Assembly (NCBI RefSeq): GCF_006494655.1 | Contig: NZ_VHIM01000004.1 | Location: 186,001 to 250,000 of the forward strand | Length of the DNA stretch: 64,000 nucleotides | Direction: 5' to 3' | DNA from: Arthrobacter agilis | GTDB taxonomy: Bacteria > Actinomycetota > Actinomycetes > Actinomycetales > Micrococcaceae | Shown: positions 36,422 through 44,789 of the stretch, in pieces | Layout of the letters: each line of letters begins with the position of its first letter | How positions within the stretch are numbered: the stretch's first letter is position 1 | Translations under genes and position numbers: made by a program | Notes under the pieces: model-generated | The model's input: the letters and a program-made list of their open reading frames with translations, nothing else | The model's database searches: none | What the model was told of the DNA's origin: nothing

Positions 36422-36518
36422 TCACGGACAGGCGGCTTCCGACGGGACTGCAGGACGGTGGTGGCGCCACCGGGAACACGAGCGAACACCGGGACGCAGG
36501 AGAGCGACGGGCGCGCCG

Positions 36519-37745
36519 ATGAGCGCGGCCGCGTGGCACGGGCATGCGAAGGACTCTCCGGCCTACCGGCGCATGCTCCTCGCGCTCCTCTTCGCCGGCC
36601 TCGCGACCTTTGCTCAGCTGTATTCCCTGCAGGGCGTCCTCACCGGACTGGCCGGCGAGTTCGGCGTGTCTCCGGCCGATGCCGCGCTCTCCGTCTCCGC
36701 GGCAACGCTCGGCCTCGCCCTCGCCGTGATTCCCTGGTCCATCGCCGCGGACCGGCTCGGGCGTCGACGCACCATGACCTGGGCGATCGGAGCAGCCGTC
36801 GGTCTCGGCGTGCTCGCCGCCCTGGCGCCGAGCTTCGGCGCACTGATCCTCCTGCGCTTCCTCGAGGGCGTGGCCCTCGGCGGCGTGCCGGCGACGGCTC
36901 TCGTCTACCTGCACGAGGAAGTGCAGCAGCTCCACGCGGCCGTGGCCGCAGGGACGTACATCGCCGGAACGACGCTGGGCGGGCTCTCGGGCCGGCTCGT
37001 GGCCGGTCCGGTCGGAGACCTGCTGGGGTGGCGCGCCGGGGTCCTGACGGTCAGCGTCATGGCGGGAGTCGCCGCCCTCGCCTTCGTGGTGCTGGCTCCC
37101 CGACCACGCGGTTTCCGGCCGGCGGTCAGGGGCAGTGGACCGGGCGTTGTCCGCCGGCTCGCGGAGAACCTCCGGTCGGCTCGCCAGCTGGCCCTCTACG
37201 CACAGGGGTTCCTGCTCATGGGCGGCTTCGTCGCCGTGTACAACTACCTGGGCTTCCGCCTCGAGGCGCCGCCGTTCCTGCTCTCCGCGTCACTGGCCAG
37301 CCTGCTGTTCCTCGCCTACCTCTCGGGGACGGCGACGTCGCGGATCGCCGGGGGGTTGAGCGTGCGGTTCGGGCGGCTTCCCGTCCTGGTCGCGGCCGTG
37401 CCGGTGATCCTAGCCGGTCTCGCCATCACGCTCTCGGCGTCCATCCCGCTGGTGATCCTCGGGCTGGTCGTCTTCACCGGCGGATTCTTCGCAGCCCACG
37501 CCATCGCCTCGGGGTGGATTCCGGTCCTCGCGACCACGGGACGCGCGCAGGCCTCGGGGCTCTACAACTTCGCGTACTACGCCGGTTCGAGCGCTCTCGG
37601 CTGGGTGGGCGGGCTTTTCTTCGGCCGGTACGGGTGGCCGGGTGTCGCCGGCTTCACCGGAGCCCTCGCCCTGGCGGCCGGGGTCATCGCCGTCGTCGCC
37701 CTCCGCCATGCCCCCGGTAGCCGGGCACTCCCCCGCACCCCTTGA
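36519..37745 (+). CDS. MFS transporter (YnfM-like)
   Basis: The 408-residue protein has 12 hydrophobic helices and the major-facilitator motif DRLGRRRTM in the loop between helices 2 and 3 (about residue 70). Overall pattern and length fit the YnfM/drug-proton antiporter type. The substrate is not predictable. It follows trmB by 97 nt on the same strand. The ATG at 36519 begins MSAAAWHGHAKDSPAYRR; AGGAGAG lies somewhat far upstream (about 15 nt). Confidence 0.85.
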   Translation: MSAAAWHGHAKDSPAYRRMLLALLFAGLATFAQLYSLQGVLTGLAGEFGVSPADAALSVSAATLGLALAVIPWSIAADRLGRRRTMTWAIGAAVGLGVLAALAPSFGALILLRFLEGVALGGVPATALVYLHEEVQQLHAAVAAGTYIAGTTLGGLSGRLVAGPVGDLLGWRAGVLTVSVMAGVAALAFVVLAPRPRGFRPAVRGSGPGVVRRLAENLRSARQLALYAQGFLLMGGFVAVYNYLGFRLEAPPFLLSASLASLLFLAYLSGTATSRIAGGLSVRFGRLPVLVAAVPVILAGLAITLSASIPLVILGLVVFTGGFFAAHAIASGWIPVLATTGRAQASGLYNFAYYAGSSALGWVGGLFFGRYGWPGVAGFTGALALAAGVIAVVALRHAPGSRALPRTP

Positions 37746-37799
37746 CGGGCCGCGTCAACACGCCTCGGCCGTCTCCCCGTCCTACCCGCCGGCGGGTAG
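37742..37799. promoter_or_regulatory. Two palindromes upstream of the DUF695 gene
   Basis: TTGACG-N5-CGTCAA (37742-37758) overlaps the MFS stop, and CTACCCGCCGGCGGGTAG (37782-37799) is a perfect 18-bp palindrome 58 bp before the next gene. Either could be a terminator stem or an operator. Confidence 0.5.
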
Positions 37800-37857
37800 A
37801 TTCGTCGAGGGGGCATCGCCCGGGTGGACCCGAACGCACTGCAGCGAAGGCAGGGAC

Positions 37858-38883
37858 ATGGGTATTCTGACCCGACGCAGGGCCCCTGGCAGGGGCCGGG
37901 ACCCCATCGAGGCCTTCTGGCGCTGGTGGGCGGAGGACGGCGAGGGCCTCCTGACCACCGCGACGCGGGCCGGCGACTTCGATGCCTACGTGGAGGTGAT
38001 GACCCGGCGCGTGAAACACATGGCCCGCGGGCTCGAATGGGAGACCCGTACCGGGACGGCCGCCGAACACACCCTCTGCGTCTCGAGCGGCGGCGACCCC
38101 TCGCTGAGACCCGTGGCCGAGCGCTGGTACCGTGCCTCCCCGCCGGCGACGAGAAGCTGGGAATTCGTGCCCGCGCGCCGTGCGCAGCCGGACATGCTCG
38201 ATGCGACGATCACGTACCGCGGAAGGACGTTCGATCTCCGCCGCACGCGCGTCCATGCAGCGGTGACGCGAGCCGGAGACGGCCTGATCGTGTCCGTGTT
38301 CAATCCCGGCTTCACGGGGCAGTGGGACGACGAGTACGGTCTGTGCGTGCTGCTGCTCGAGTGGTTGCTGGGTGAGGACGACGTCGAACGCTGGCTCCGG
38401 CGGGTGGACTGCATCGTCACCGACGTGGTGGACAGCATCCCGGCCGTCGATCTGCCGGAGCGCGTACGGGAGCTCGCGGCCACCCTGCCCGAGCCCGGCT
38501 GGCTCGTCATGCAGGGCAAGCACGGCAGCGGGGAGCCGATCGTCCTGCGGGTACTTCGTCCGCTGCGCTGGATCGATCATCCACGCTTCGACCTGCACAG
38601 CGCCGTTCGCGCCATCTTCGACGCCGATGAGCAGGGCTTTCCCACGCCGGACGCACTGGCCGTCCTCGACGATCTCGAGGAGTCGATCGTCACCCCGATC
38701 GGCATGCGCGGCATGATCGTCGCGGTGGAGACCTCCAGGGGGGTCAGGACCTTCCACGTCTACTCCGACTCGGAGGACCAGAACGGCCGCGATGTCCTCG
38801 ATACCGCTGCCCGGAAGCATCGATGGGCGGGCGTACGACACACGATGGACCCGGGCTGGAGGCGAGTGCAGGACTTCGCGTGA
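37858..38883 (+). CDS. DUF695 domain protein
   Basis: The 341-residue soluble protein begins with about 135 residues of a DUF-type head (IEAFWRWWAEDGEGLL), then an acidic middle with a predicted helix-rich segment. A C-terminal region (about 255-335) resembles the DUF695 / RNase E inhibitor-like fold (VAVETSRGVRTFHVYSD). No catalytic motif is visible. The ATG at 37858 lies after GCAGGGAC. The gene stands alone between the MFS gene and the convergent TetR gene. Confidence 0.68.
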   Translation: MGILTRRRAPGRGRDPIEAFWRWWAEDGEGLLTTATRAGDFDAYVEVMTRRVKHMARGLEWETRTGTAAEHTLCVSSGGDPSLRPVAERWYRASPPATRSWEFVPARRAQPDMLDATITYRGRTFDLRRTRVHAAVTRAGDGLIVSVFNPGFTGQWDDEYGLCVLLLEWLLGEDDVERWLRRVDCIVTDVVDSIPAVDLPERVRELAATLPEPGWLVMQGKHGSGEPIVLRVLRPLRWIDHPRFDLHSAVRAIFDADEQGFPTPDALAVLDDLEESIVTPIGMRGMIVAVETSRGVRTFHVYSDSEDQNGRDVLDTAARKHRWAGVRHTMDPGWRRVQDFA

Positions 38884-38950
38884 CTTACCCGCCTTCGTCG
38901 GCCACCTCATCGGCGCATCCTTCGGGACGGTGTTCATCATGGTCATGGTG

Positions 38951-39547
38951 TCAGGTGTCCGCCGGCGCCGCACCGTCGGCGAGGGAGCGGATCGCCAAAG
39001 CCGCTATCGCGCGCCCCTCGGCGATCACCGGATCGACCTCGGAGCCCCTCAGGATCATGCCGAGGACTCCCGTGTAGACGAGCGAGATCCGGTGCGCCAG
39101 GACCCGCGCCGGCACGCCGGCGAGGTGCTCCTGGGCGATCGATTCGAGCCGGTCGACCAGAAGGCGCGTGTCGTCGGCCAGGGTGCTCGCCAGCTCACTG
39201 CCCGGGGAGGGCGTCTCCGCTGCGGCACCGAGGAACACGCACCATCGTGAAGGCGTGTGGGAGCTGCGGTGTCGGGCGAGAGCGGTGAAGAGGGCGAGCA
39301 CTTTGTCCTCCGGTGTGTCCGCCTCGTCCACGCATGCCTGCCAGGTCACCTCCCATCGGGAGAGCCTGCGCCGGAGCGCCTCGACGACGAGGCCGTCCTT
39401 GTTGCCGAAGTGCGCGTAGAGCGTCGCCGGGGAGACCTGTGCCCGGCCGAGGATCTCATCCACGGGCGTGGCCCTCATGCCCTGACGCGCAGCCAGGTCA
39501 TCCGCCGCGTCGAGGAGCCGTTCCCGCGCCGAAGGTTGTGGTGTCAT
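38951..39547 (-). CDS. TetR-family repressor
   Basis: The 198-residue regulator has an N-terminal TetR HTH (about 25-50, VDEILGRAQVSPATLYAHF) and an all-helical sensor domain. ATG 39547 (MTPQPSARERLLDAADD) is preferred; a TTG at 39574 is in frame but its extra residues derive from the operator palindrome. It is divergent from an MFS transporter and shares a 39-bp palindromic operator with it, a standard efflux pump-repressor pair. Confidence 0.87.
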   Translation of the reverse strand: MTPQPSARERLLDAADDLAARQGMRATPVDEILGRAQVSPATLYAHFGNKDGLVVEALRRRLSRWEVTWQACVDEADTPEDKVLALFTALARHRSSHTPSRWCVFLGAAAETPSPGSELASTLADDTRLLVDRLESIAQEHLAGVPARVLAHRISLVYTGVLGMILRGSEVDPVIAEGRAIAALAIRSLADGAAPADT

Positions 39548-39554
39548 CCCCCAA

Positions 39555-39593
39555 GGGTATAACGTTCGTTTCAATGAAACGGTCGTTATACCC
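39555..39593. promoter_or_regulatory. 39-bp palindromic operator/promoter between TetR and MFS genes
   Basis: GGGTATAACG-N2-CGTTTC-N3-GAAACG-N2-CGTTATACCC is symmetric over 39 bp. Each half carries TATAAC in the orientation of a -10 box, so two divergent promoters appear to be built into one dyad. The MFS start codon (39574) lies at the centre. A TTGTGG at 39536-39541 with a 16-bp spacer could be the plus -35. Confidence 0.82.
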
Positions 39594-40785
39594 CTTCTTT
39601 GCTGTCTCCGCGGTCACTGTCATCGCCGCTACCTACGGCCTGGCACGCCTGGGCTACGGGTTGTTCCTGCCCGCGTTCTCCCGCTCCTTCGACCTGAACC
39701 CCACCCTGGGCGGAAGACTGGCCTCCGGCGCTTCGCTGCTCTACTGTGTCGCCGCGATCATCGGCTTCCGCCATGCGCCGTCGAATCCTCGCCTGGTTAC
39801 GGCCCTCGCCGGTATCACGGCGACGTCGGGCAGCGTGGGCATCGCCACGGCTCCGGCTGTGGCCGTCTTCGCGGCGGCGGTACTCCTCGCCGGCATGGGC
39901 GCCGGGTTCGCGTCCCCCGCCCTCGTCGAACTGGTACGCCGCAATACCGGGCAGGCCCGGCAGGGCCGGATGCAGTCGGTGGTCAACTCGGGCACGGGAT
40001 TCGGCGTCGTCGGGGCGGGCGTCATGTCACTCGTCCTGGGCGACGCATGGCGGATGGCCTGGCTGATCGTCGCCGCCATCGCAGCGGTCTCGACGCTCGC
40101 CGTGCTCCGCCTCGACCGGACACCATCCCACGAGACCCGACACGACGCGCCGCTTCCCTCGCTGTTCGCGAAGTCGACCGTCCAGGGACTGTCACGGCCG
40201 CTCGTGGGATCCTTCGTCTTCGGGATGGGCTGCGCCGCCGTGTGGGTGTACGGGCGGTCCACCCTCGAGGAAGCCGGATTCGACGCGGAACTCTCCGCCC
40301 TGGCCTGGATCGCTCTGGGTGCCGGTGGTGCCGCCGCGGTGCTCCTCGCACCCTGGCTGGCGGGCATGACGCTCCACGTCACGTGGAGCTCCGCTGCCAT
40401 CGCCACCGGCGGGGCGACTGCGCTTTTGGGCGCGGCACCCGGATCGGCGGTCCTCGCCTGCGCGTCCGCGGCCCTGTTCGGCCTGTCCTACACCGCGGCG
40501 ACATCCGTGCTGATCCTGTGGGCCTCGTCGGCCGCGGACGGGCAGGGGTCGTCGGGCGCGGGAGGGACGTCACTGCTGTTCATCGCGCTGGTCCTGGGTC
40601 AGGCGGCCGGCGCGCCCCTGACGGGCGTCCTCCTGCAGACGGGCGGCACCGGAACCGCGTTCACCGCCGCGGCAGCGCTCTGCGCGGCGAGTAGCTGCGC
40701 CGTGGCACACCTTCGCCGTCGCGCCCGGCCGGCCCGAGGCGTTAGAACGCCGACGACGGCAGGTCCCGCTCGCCGTCCCGGATAG
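39574..40785 (+). CDS. MFS transporter controlled by the divergent TetR
   Basis: The 403-residue protein has 12 hydrophobic helices, an early GLARLGYGLFLPAFS motif and a C-terminal Arg-rich tail. The arrangement resembles YbfB/YjiJ-type MFS proteins. The substrate is unknown, although the divergent TetR suggests an inducible efflux role. With the -10 box only about 11 bases upstream, the mRNA is probably leaderless. The last 44 bases overlap the convergent SDR gene. Confidence 0.84.
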   Translation: MKRSLYPFFAVSAVTVIAATYGLARLGYGLFLPAFSRSFDLNPTLGGRLASGASLLYCVAAIIGFRHAPSNPRLVTALAGITATSGSVGIATAPAVAVFAAAVLLAGMGAGFASPALVELVRRNTGQARQGRMQSVVNSGTGFGVVGAGVMSLVLGDAWRMAWLIVAAIAAVSTLAVLRLDRTPSHETRHDAPLPSLFAKSTVQGLSRPLVGSFVFGMGCAAVWVYGRSTLEEAGFDAELSALAWIALGAGGAAAVLLAPWLAGMTLHVTWSSAAIATGGATALLGAAPGSAVLACASAALFGLSYTAATSVLILWASSAADGQGSSGAGGTSLLFIALVLGQAAGAPLTGVLLQTGGTGTAFTAAAALCAASSCAVAHLRRRARPARGVRTPTTAGPARRPG

Positions 40786-41425
40786 CCTTCACGATCCGCT
40801 CGGCAACGGCACCCGGGTCCTTGCCCTCGGGCAGCTTGGGTGCCTCGCCGGCGATGGGTCGCGTGGCGAGGCCGGTCTCGGTGTGCGGGGGACGCGCATC
40901 GAGGACGCGGACACCCTGCCGGCGGAGTTCGAGGGTCAGCGCTTTCCCGTAGGCGCTGAGGCCCGCCTTGGTGGCGGAGTAGGCCGCCATGCCGGCCGTG
41001 GGGCTCTCGGCGACCACGGCACTGATCTGCGCGATGAAGGAGTCCTTGCCGAGCCTCGGCGCCACGTCCCGCATCAGCCGCATGTAGCCGAGCAGGTTCA
41101 CGAGCACGAGCTCGTCCAGGGTGTCGTCATCGACGTCCACGGCGGGGCCGAACGCGACGACGCCGGAGGCGAAGACCACGCCGTGCAGTTCACGGCCGTA
41201 CACGGCTGCCGCGATGTCCGCCGGTCCGGCCGGCTTCCCGAGATCAGCGGCGACCGTGCCGACGACGGCGTCGCCCAGTTCCGTCCCCAGCGCGGCGAGT
41301 TTGTCCTCGGAGCGGCCGGAGAGGGTGAGCTGGGCCCCCTCCGCTGCGAGCCGGCGGGACACCTCGGCTCCGAGGACTCCGGTAGCACCGACGACCAGGA
41401 CGTGGGAACCGCTCAGTTCAGTCAT
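40742..41425 (-). CDS. Short-chain dehydrogenase/reductase (SDR)
   Basis: The 227-residue enzyme has the Rossmann loop GATGVLG (about 14-20), the catalytic Ser in AQISAVVAE and the YSATK Tyr/Lys pair. Arg34 in SGRSEDKL after strand 2 favours NADP(H). The substrate is unknown. ATG 41425 gives a standard SDR start. It is 64 nt downstream of the PspA-like gene on minus and overlaps the 3' end of the MFS gene. Confidence 0.88.
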   Translation of the reverse strand: MTELSGSHVLVVGATGVLGAEVSRRLAAEGAQLTLSGRSEDKLAALGTELGDAVVGTVAADLGKPAGPADIAAAVYGRELHGVVFASGVVAFGPAVDVDDDTLDELVLVNLLGYMRLMRDVAPRLGKDSFIAQISAVVAESPTAGMAAYSATKAGLSAYGKALTLELRRQGVRVLDARPPHTETGLATRPIAGEAPKLPEGKDPGAVAERIVKAIRDGERDLPSSAF

Positions 41426-41489
41426 GGGGTCACTGTAGCAACGGGGTCCGACGCTCTCGCCGCGGCCGGATCGGCCGTGCGGCGTGGTC

Positions 41490-42191
41490 TCAGGAACGCT
41501 GTGGTGGATTCCCCCGGAGCCCCCGGCGCTTGATCTCGTCGAGCTGCTGCTGGGCTGCAGCCTCCGCCTCGAGCTCCTCGAAGGCCTGCTGAAGGCGGGG
41601 CGACGAAGGATCGGACCATGACAGCTCTTCGCGCGCCTGGGCCTGCGCCTCGAAGCGCCGGACCTCGAGTTCGGCGGACCGGCGGGCAGCCTCGATCGAC
41701 GCCGCCTCGCGGGAGGATGAGGCCAGGGCCTCATGGACTCCGATGGCCGCCTGTGCCGCCGCGCGCCGAGCCAGCATGGCGTCGTACTCCATGGCGTTCT
41801 GCCGGACACGCTGCTCCAGACGCTGCACGTCGTCGTGCAGCCGGCGGGCCTGCTGCTCTGCCTCCCGCAACTGTGCCGTGAGCGTGTCGAGGCGGCGTCG
41901 TGCCGTCATGGACTCCCTGATCGCGGCTCTGGCGGCGTCGTCGTCACCTCGCTGGACGGCCGCGGCAACGGCTGCCTCCACCCGGTTCAGATAGGCGGCC
42001 GCCTCGTTCGCGGCGAGACCCACCCGGTGATGGTGGGCCGCGACGTCCGCTGCGCCGCGCCTGGCCTGGTCGAGCAGGGAGCGTTGCGCTGCCTGCGCGT
42101 TCTGTGCCTCGATCCGCGGGTCCTGCTGCGTTTCCGCGGCAGCGTTCCGGTTGGCCTTCACGATGCGCGTGATGCGGCGTTTGATCGACAC
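41490..42191 (-). CDS. PspA/IM30-like coiled-coil protein
   Basis: The 233-residue protein is almost entirely helical and Ala/Arg/Glu-rich, with long coiled coils (about 25-200). The basic amphipathic N-terminus (MSIKRRITRIVKANRN) resembles the membrane-binding helix of PspA/Vipp1 proteins, which protect membrane integrity under stress. The start is GTG 42191. It follows a one-TM protein gene by 53 nt, and both lie downstream of the maltodextrin transporter genes. Confidence 0.8.
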   Translation of the reverse strand: MSIKRRITRIVKANRNAAAETQQDPRIEAQNAQAAQRSLLDQARRGAADVAAHHHRVGLAANEAAAYLNRVEAAVAAAVQRGDDDAARAAIRESMTARRRLDTLTAQLREAEQQARRLHDDVQRLEQRVRQNAMEYDAMLARRAAAQAAIGVHEALASSSREAASIEAARRSAELEVRRFEAQAQAREELSWSDPSSPRLQQAFEELEAEAAAQQQLDEIKRRGLRGNPPQRS

Positions 42192-42244
42192 GTGGACCCC
42201 CGTGGTTCCTCAGAAAGTTGTGTGCGGCTACCTGTCCGAACCGA

Positions 42245-42811
42245 TCACCAGTCCGGGCGGTTCCCGTAACTGTCCCGCCAGGTACTCATCGCGGAGATCT
42301 CCCCGCGCAGACGCGTGGTCGCCTGGTCGAGCTGCAGGGTGTCGATGGACCGGGAGGTCCGCAGGAGGCAGCGACGCAACTCGGCCGACAATTCGTCGAG
42401 CGCCCTGGCCTGAGCGGCAAGATCGGTGGTCCACTCCTCCTTGAGGGTCCGATTCGGCTCGCGGTCCGCCGTCCGCAGCATGTTCTCGAGGGACGCCGCT
42501 GCGCGGTCGATCTCCGCAGCCGCCCTGGGCAGATCTCCGACGGGACGGCCCTGCGCGGAGGCCTCCGAGAGCGCGAGCTGCGTGGCCCGCGACGACCGCT
42601 TCAGCTCCCCGATGAGGCGTGCGGGTTCCCGAGTGAGGCGGTCGGGTGCGTAAGCGCGCGCCGCGAGCATGCCGCGGTCCTTCGTGCGCTCGATGACGCG
42701 GGAGCGCCGCACCTTCCGCACCACAAGCCAGCCGGCGATTCCCGTGCCGGCACCGATGGTCGCGAGCACGCCCGCGCCGATGGCGAAGGCCTCGACGAAG
42801 ACCTCAAGCAT
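42245..42811 (-). CDS. One-TM coiled-coil protein adjacent to the PspA-like gene
   Basis: The 188-residue protein has one N-terminal transmembrane helix (about 7-30), a strongly basic juxtamembrane segment (RKVRRSRVIERTKDR) and a helical cytoplasmic region. I do not recognise a family. Its start overlaps the GH13 stop by 8 nt, so it is co-translated with the maltodextrin run. It is a plausible membrane anchor or partner for the PspA-like protein downstream. Confidence 0.7.
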   Translation of the reverse strand: MLEVFVEAFAIGAGVLATIGAGTGIAGWLVVRKVRRSRVIERTKDRGMLAARAYAPDRLTREPARLIGELKRSSRATQLALSEASAQGRPVGDLPRAAAEIDRAAASLENMLRTADREPNRTLKEEWTTDLAAQARALDELSAELRRCLLRTSRSIDTLQLDQATTRLRGEISAMSTWRDSYGNRPDW

Positions 42812-44786
42812 GGTGCTGTCTCACGGTGGCTGCCATCCCTCCAGTCTGCCCTCGTCCACGGACAAATTCCACCCGGTCATGCCTCGGGTGGACGCCCGGC
42901 AGGCGCCACACCTGGACACCGGGGCCGGAGCCCGAGAAGACCGGGCCCCCGGCCGTCTCGACGACGGACCCGCCGGGCAGCTCCAGGGTGATCGGACGGG
43001 CGTCGGCCCAGGATCCCGGCACCAGATCGGGGGCCACCCGCACGTCGCGGTAGTCCGCGCGTGCCGCGAGGAGGAGGATGCTCTCCTCAGCATGCTCCCG
43101 CACGAGGACGACGACGTCGGCCGTCGCGACGAGCCACCGCACCGACCCGTGCCGCAGGGCCGGTGTGCCGGCCCTCAGGGCCGCCAGGGACCGAACCAGC
43201 TCCCGCGCACCCCGGGAGGAGCCACGGGCGGTGTCCCAGGGCAGAGGGGTCCGCGCGTCCTCACCGTTGATGCCGGGCAGTCCGAATTCGTCCCCTGCGA
43301 ACAGCGTCGGGAGGCCCGGCAGGCAGAAGGCGAGGGCCAGCCCGACGGCGGGACCGCCGTCGAGCATGACGGAGGAGGCCCTGGCCGTGTCATGGGTGTT
43401 CAGGGCGGTCATGTTCTGTGACCGGACCCGCCAGGAGAATCCCGAGGAGAGGGCGGTGTGCGTGGCGACGAGGTCCCGGCCGTCGATGCGGGGAACGCCC
43501 TGCACCGGTGTACCGAAGAAGTTGATGCCCGTTGTCGAGGTTCCCCGGCTCAGCCACTGCCACAGGGGCCGTGTGAGATTGGAATACGTCATGCCGCCGT
43601 CCCAGGCGTGCCCGGAGAGGTCCTCCGTCGCATCGCCCGTGGACTCCGCCAGCAGCATCGACCCGGGCCGCACGGCGTCCATGGTGCTGCGGATGAGCGC
43701 GGCGACCTCCCGGTTGTGGTCGTCGTGCCCGTGGCGCCCGGTCATGTTCGCGACGTCGATGCGCCAGCCGTCGAGATCAAACGGCGGCAGCAGCCAGTGC
43801 GCCACCACGGAGTCCGGGCCCTCCACGAAGCGCCGCCGCAGGTCCGGTGAGGACCAGTCGAGCTTCGGCAGGCTCGGCACGCCCAGCCAGCTCGCGTACT
43901 CCGTACCGTCCTCGCTGAAGTAGTAGAAGCCGTTCTCGGTGCTCGTCGGGTCGGCGAGCGCCGTCCGGAACCAGTCGTGGCCGTCCCCGGTGTGATTGAT
44001 GGTCAGGTCCCCGATCACGGCGATACCGCGGGCGTGCGCGGCCTCGACCAGCCGGACGAGCGCCTCGTCGCCTCCGAGCAGCGGATCGACGACGTCGAAC
44101 GTCGTGGCGTCGTAGCGGTGGTTTGATCGGGCCGGGAAGAAGGGCGTCAGGTAGAGGACGCTCGCGCCGAGCTCGGCGAGGTGGTCGAGCCGCTCGCGGA
44201 CGCCGTCGAGGGTCCCGCCGTAGACCTGACGGGGCGTGAGGTCGCCGTGCGGCCTGACCGGCTCGTCCCACGAGCAGCCCACGGCCCACTCCGGCAGGCC
44301 GGCCGGTGCCTCGCTCGGGGCCGGCCCGCCGGAGGACCGGGCGAAGCGGTCGGGGAAGACCTGGTAGATCACGGCGTCCTGGGCCCACGGCTCGGGTGCC
44401 GGTCTGCAGTCGATCCGGAAGTCGTCCCGATCCGCGGTGTCCGTCCTCGAGGGTCCGACGGCGTTGAGCCACCGGAGGTCCGGCCCGTCAGAGGTTCGCG
44501 GTGCGCGGCTCAGCTCGAGGAGGAACCGGTATCGCAGCATCCGGTTGACCGCGGTGACCCGTGCCTCCCACCACGACCAGGCGCCGTCGTCGCTCCCGGC
44601 GAGCTCACGTGCCTCGTCGTAGTGGCCCTCGCCGTCGCGCAGGGAACGGACGAACACGCGCCTGGGCCGCCCCCACCGGAGGGGGACCCGCAGGCGGATC
44701 GTGAGCTCCTCCCCCACCTGCGGTGACTGCTGCGGGACGTAGAGCGCAGACCCGTCGTGGTGCGGGGCGAGGAACGGCTCGAGCAC
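42804..44786 (-). CDS. GH13 alpha-glucan hydrolase (neopullulanase/maltodextrinase-like)
   Basis: The 660-residue enzyme has an N-terminal beta domain (about 1-125, CBM34-like), the TIM barrel (about 130-530) and a C-terminal domain. Catalytic-site blocks are DLTINHTGDGHDWF, DGWRIDVAN (nucleophile Asp), LLAEST (acid Glu) and NTHDTAR (second Asp). No signal peptide is seen, so it acts on imported maltodextrins. GTG 44786 lies 3 nt after the malG stop. Neopullulanase, maltogenic amylase or cyclomaltodextrinase specificity cannot be separated. Confidence 0.88.
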   Translation of the reverse strand: MLEPFLAPHHDGSALYVPQQSPQVGEELTIRLRVPLRWGRPRRVFVRSLRDGEGHYDEARELAGSDDGAWSWWEARVTAVNRMLRYRFLLELSRAPRTSDGPDLRWLNAVGPSRTDTADRDDFRIDCRPAPEPWAQDAVIYQVFPDRFARSSGGPAPSEAPAGLPEWAVGCSWDEPVRPHGDLTPRQVYGGTLDGVRERLDHLAELGASVLYLTPFFPARSNHRYDATTFDVVDPLLGGDEALVRLVEAAHARGIAVIGDLTINHTGDGHDWFRTALADPTSTENGFYYFSEDGTEYASWLGVPSLPKLDWSSPDLRRRFVEGPDSVVAHWLLPPFDLDGWRIDVANMTGRHGHDDHNREVAALIRSTMDAVRPGSMLLAESTGDATEDLSGHAWDGGMTYSNLTRPLWQWLSRGTSTTGINFFGTPVQGVPRIDGRDLVATHTALSSGFSWRVRSQNMTALNTHDTARASSVMLDGGPAVGLALAFCLPGLPTLFAGDEFGLPGINGEDARTPLPWDTARGSSRGARELVRSLAALRAGTPALRHGSVRWLVATADVVVLVREHAEESILLLAARADYRDVRVAPDLVPGSWADARPITLELPGGSVVETAGGPVFSGSGPGVQVWRLPGVHPRHDRVEFVRGRGQTGGMAATVRQHHA

Positions 44787-44789
44787 GCG

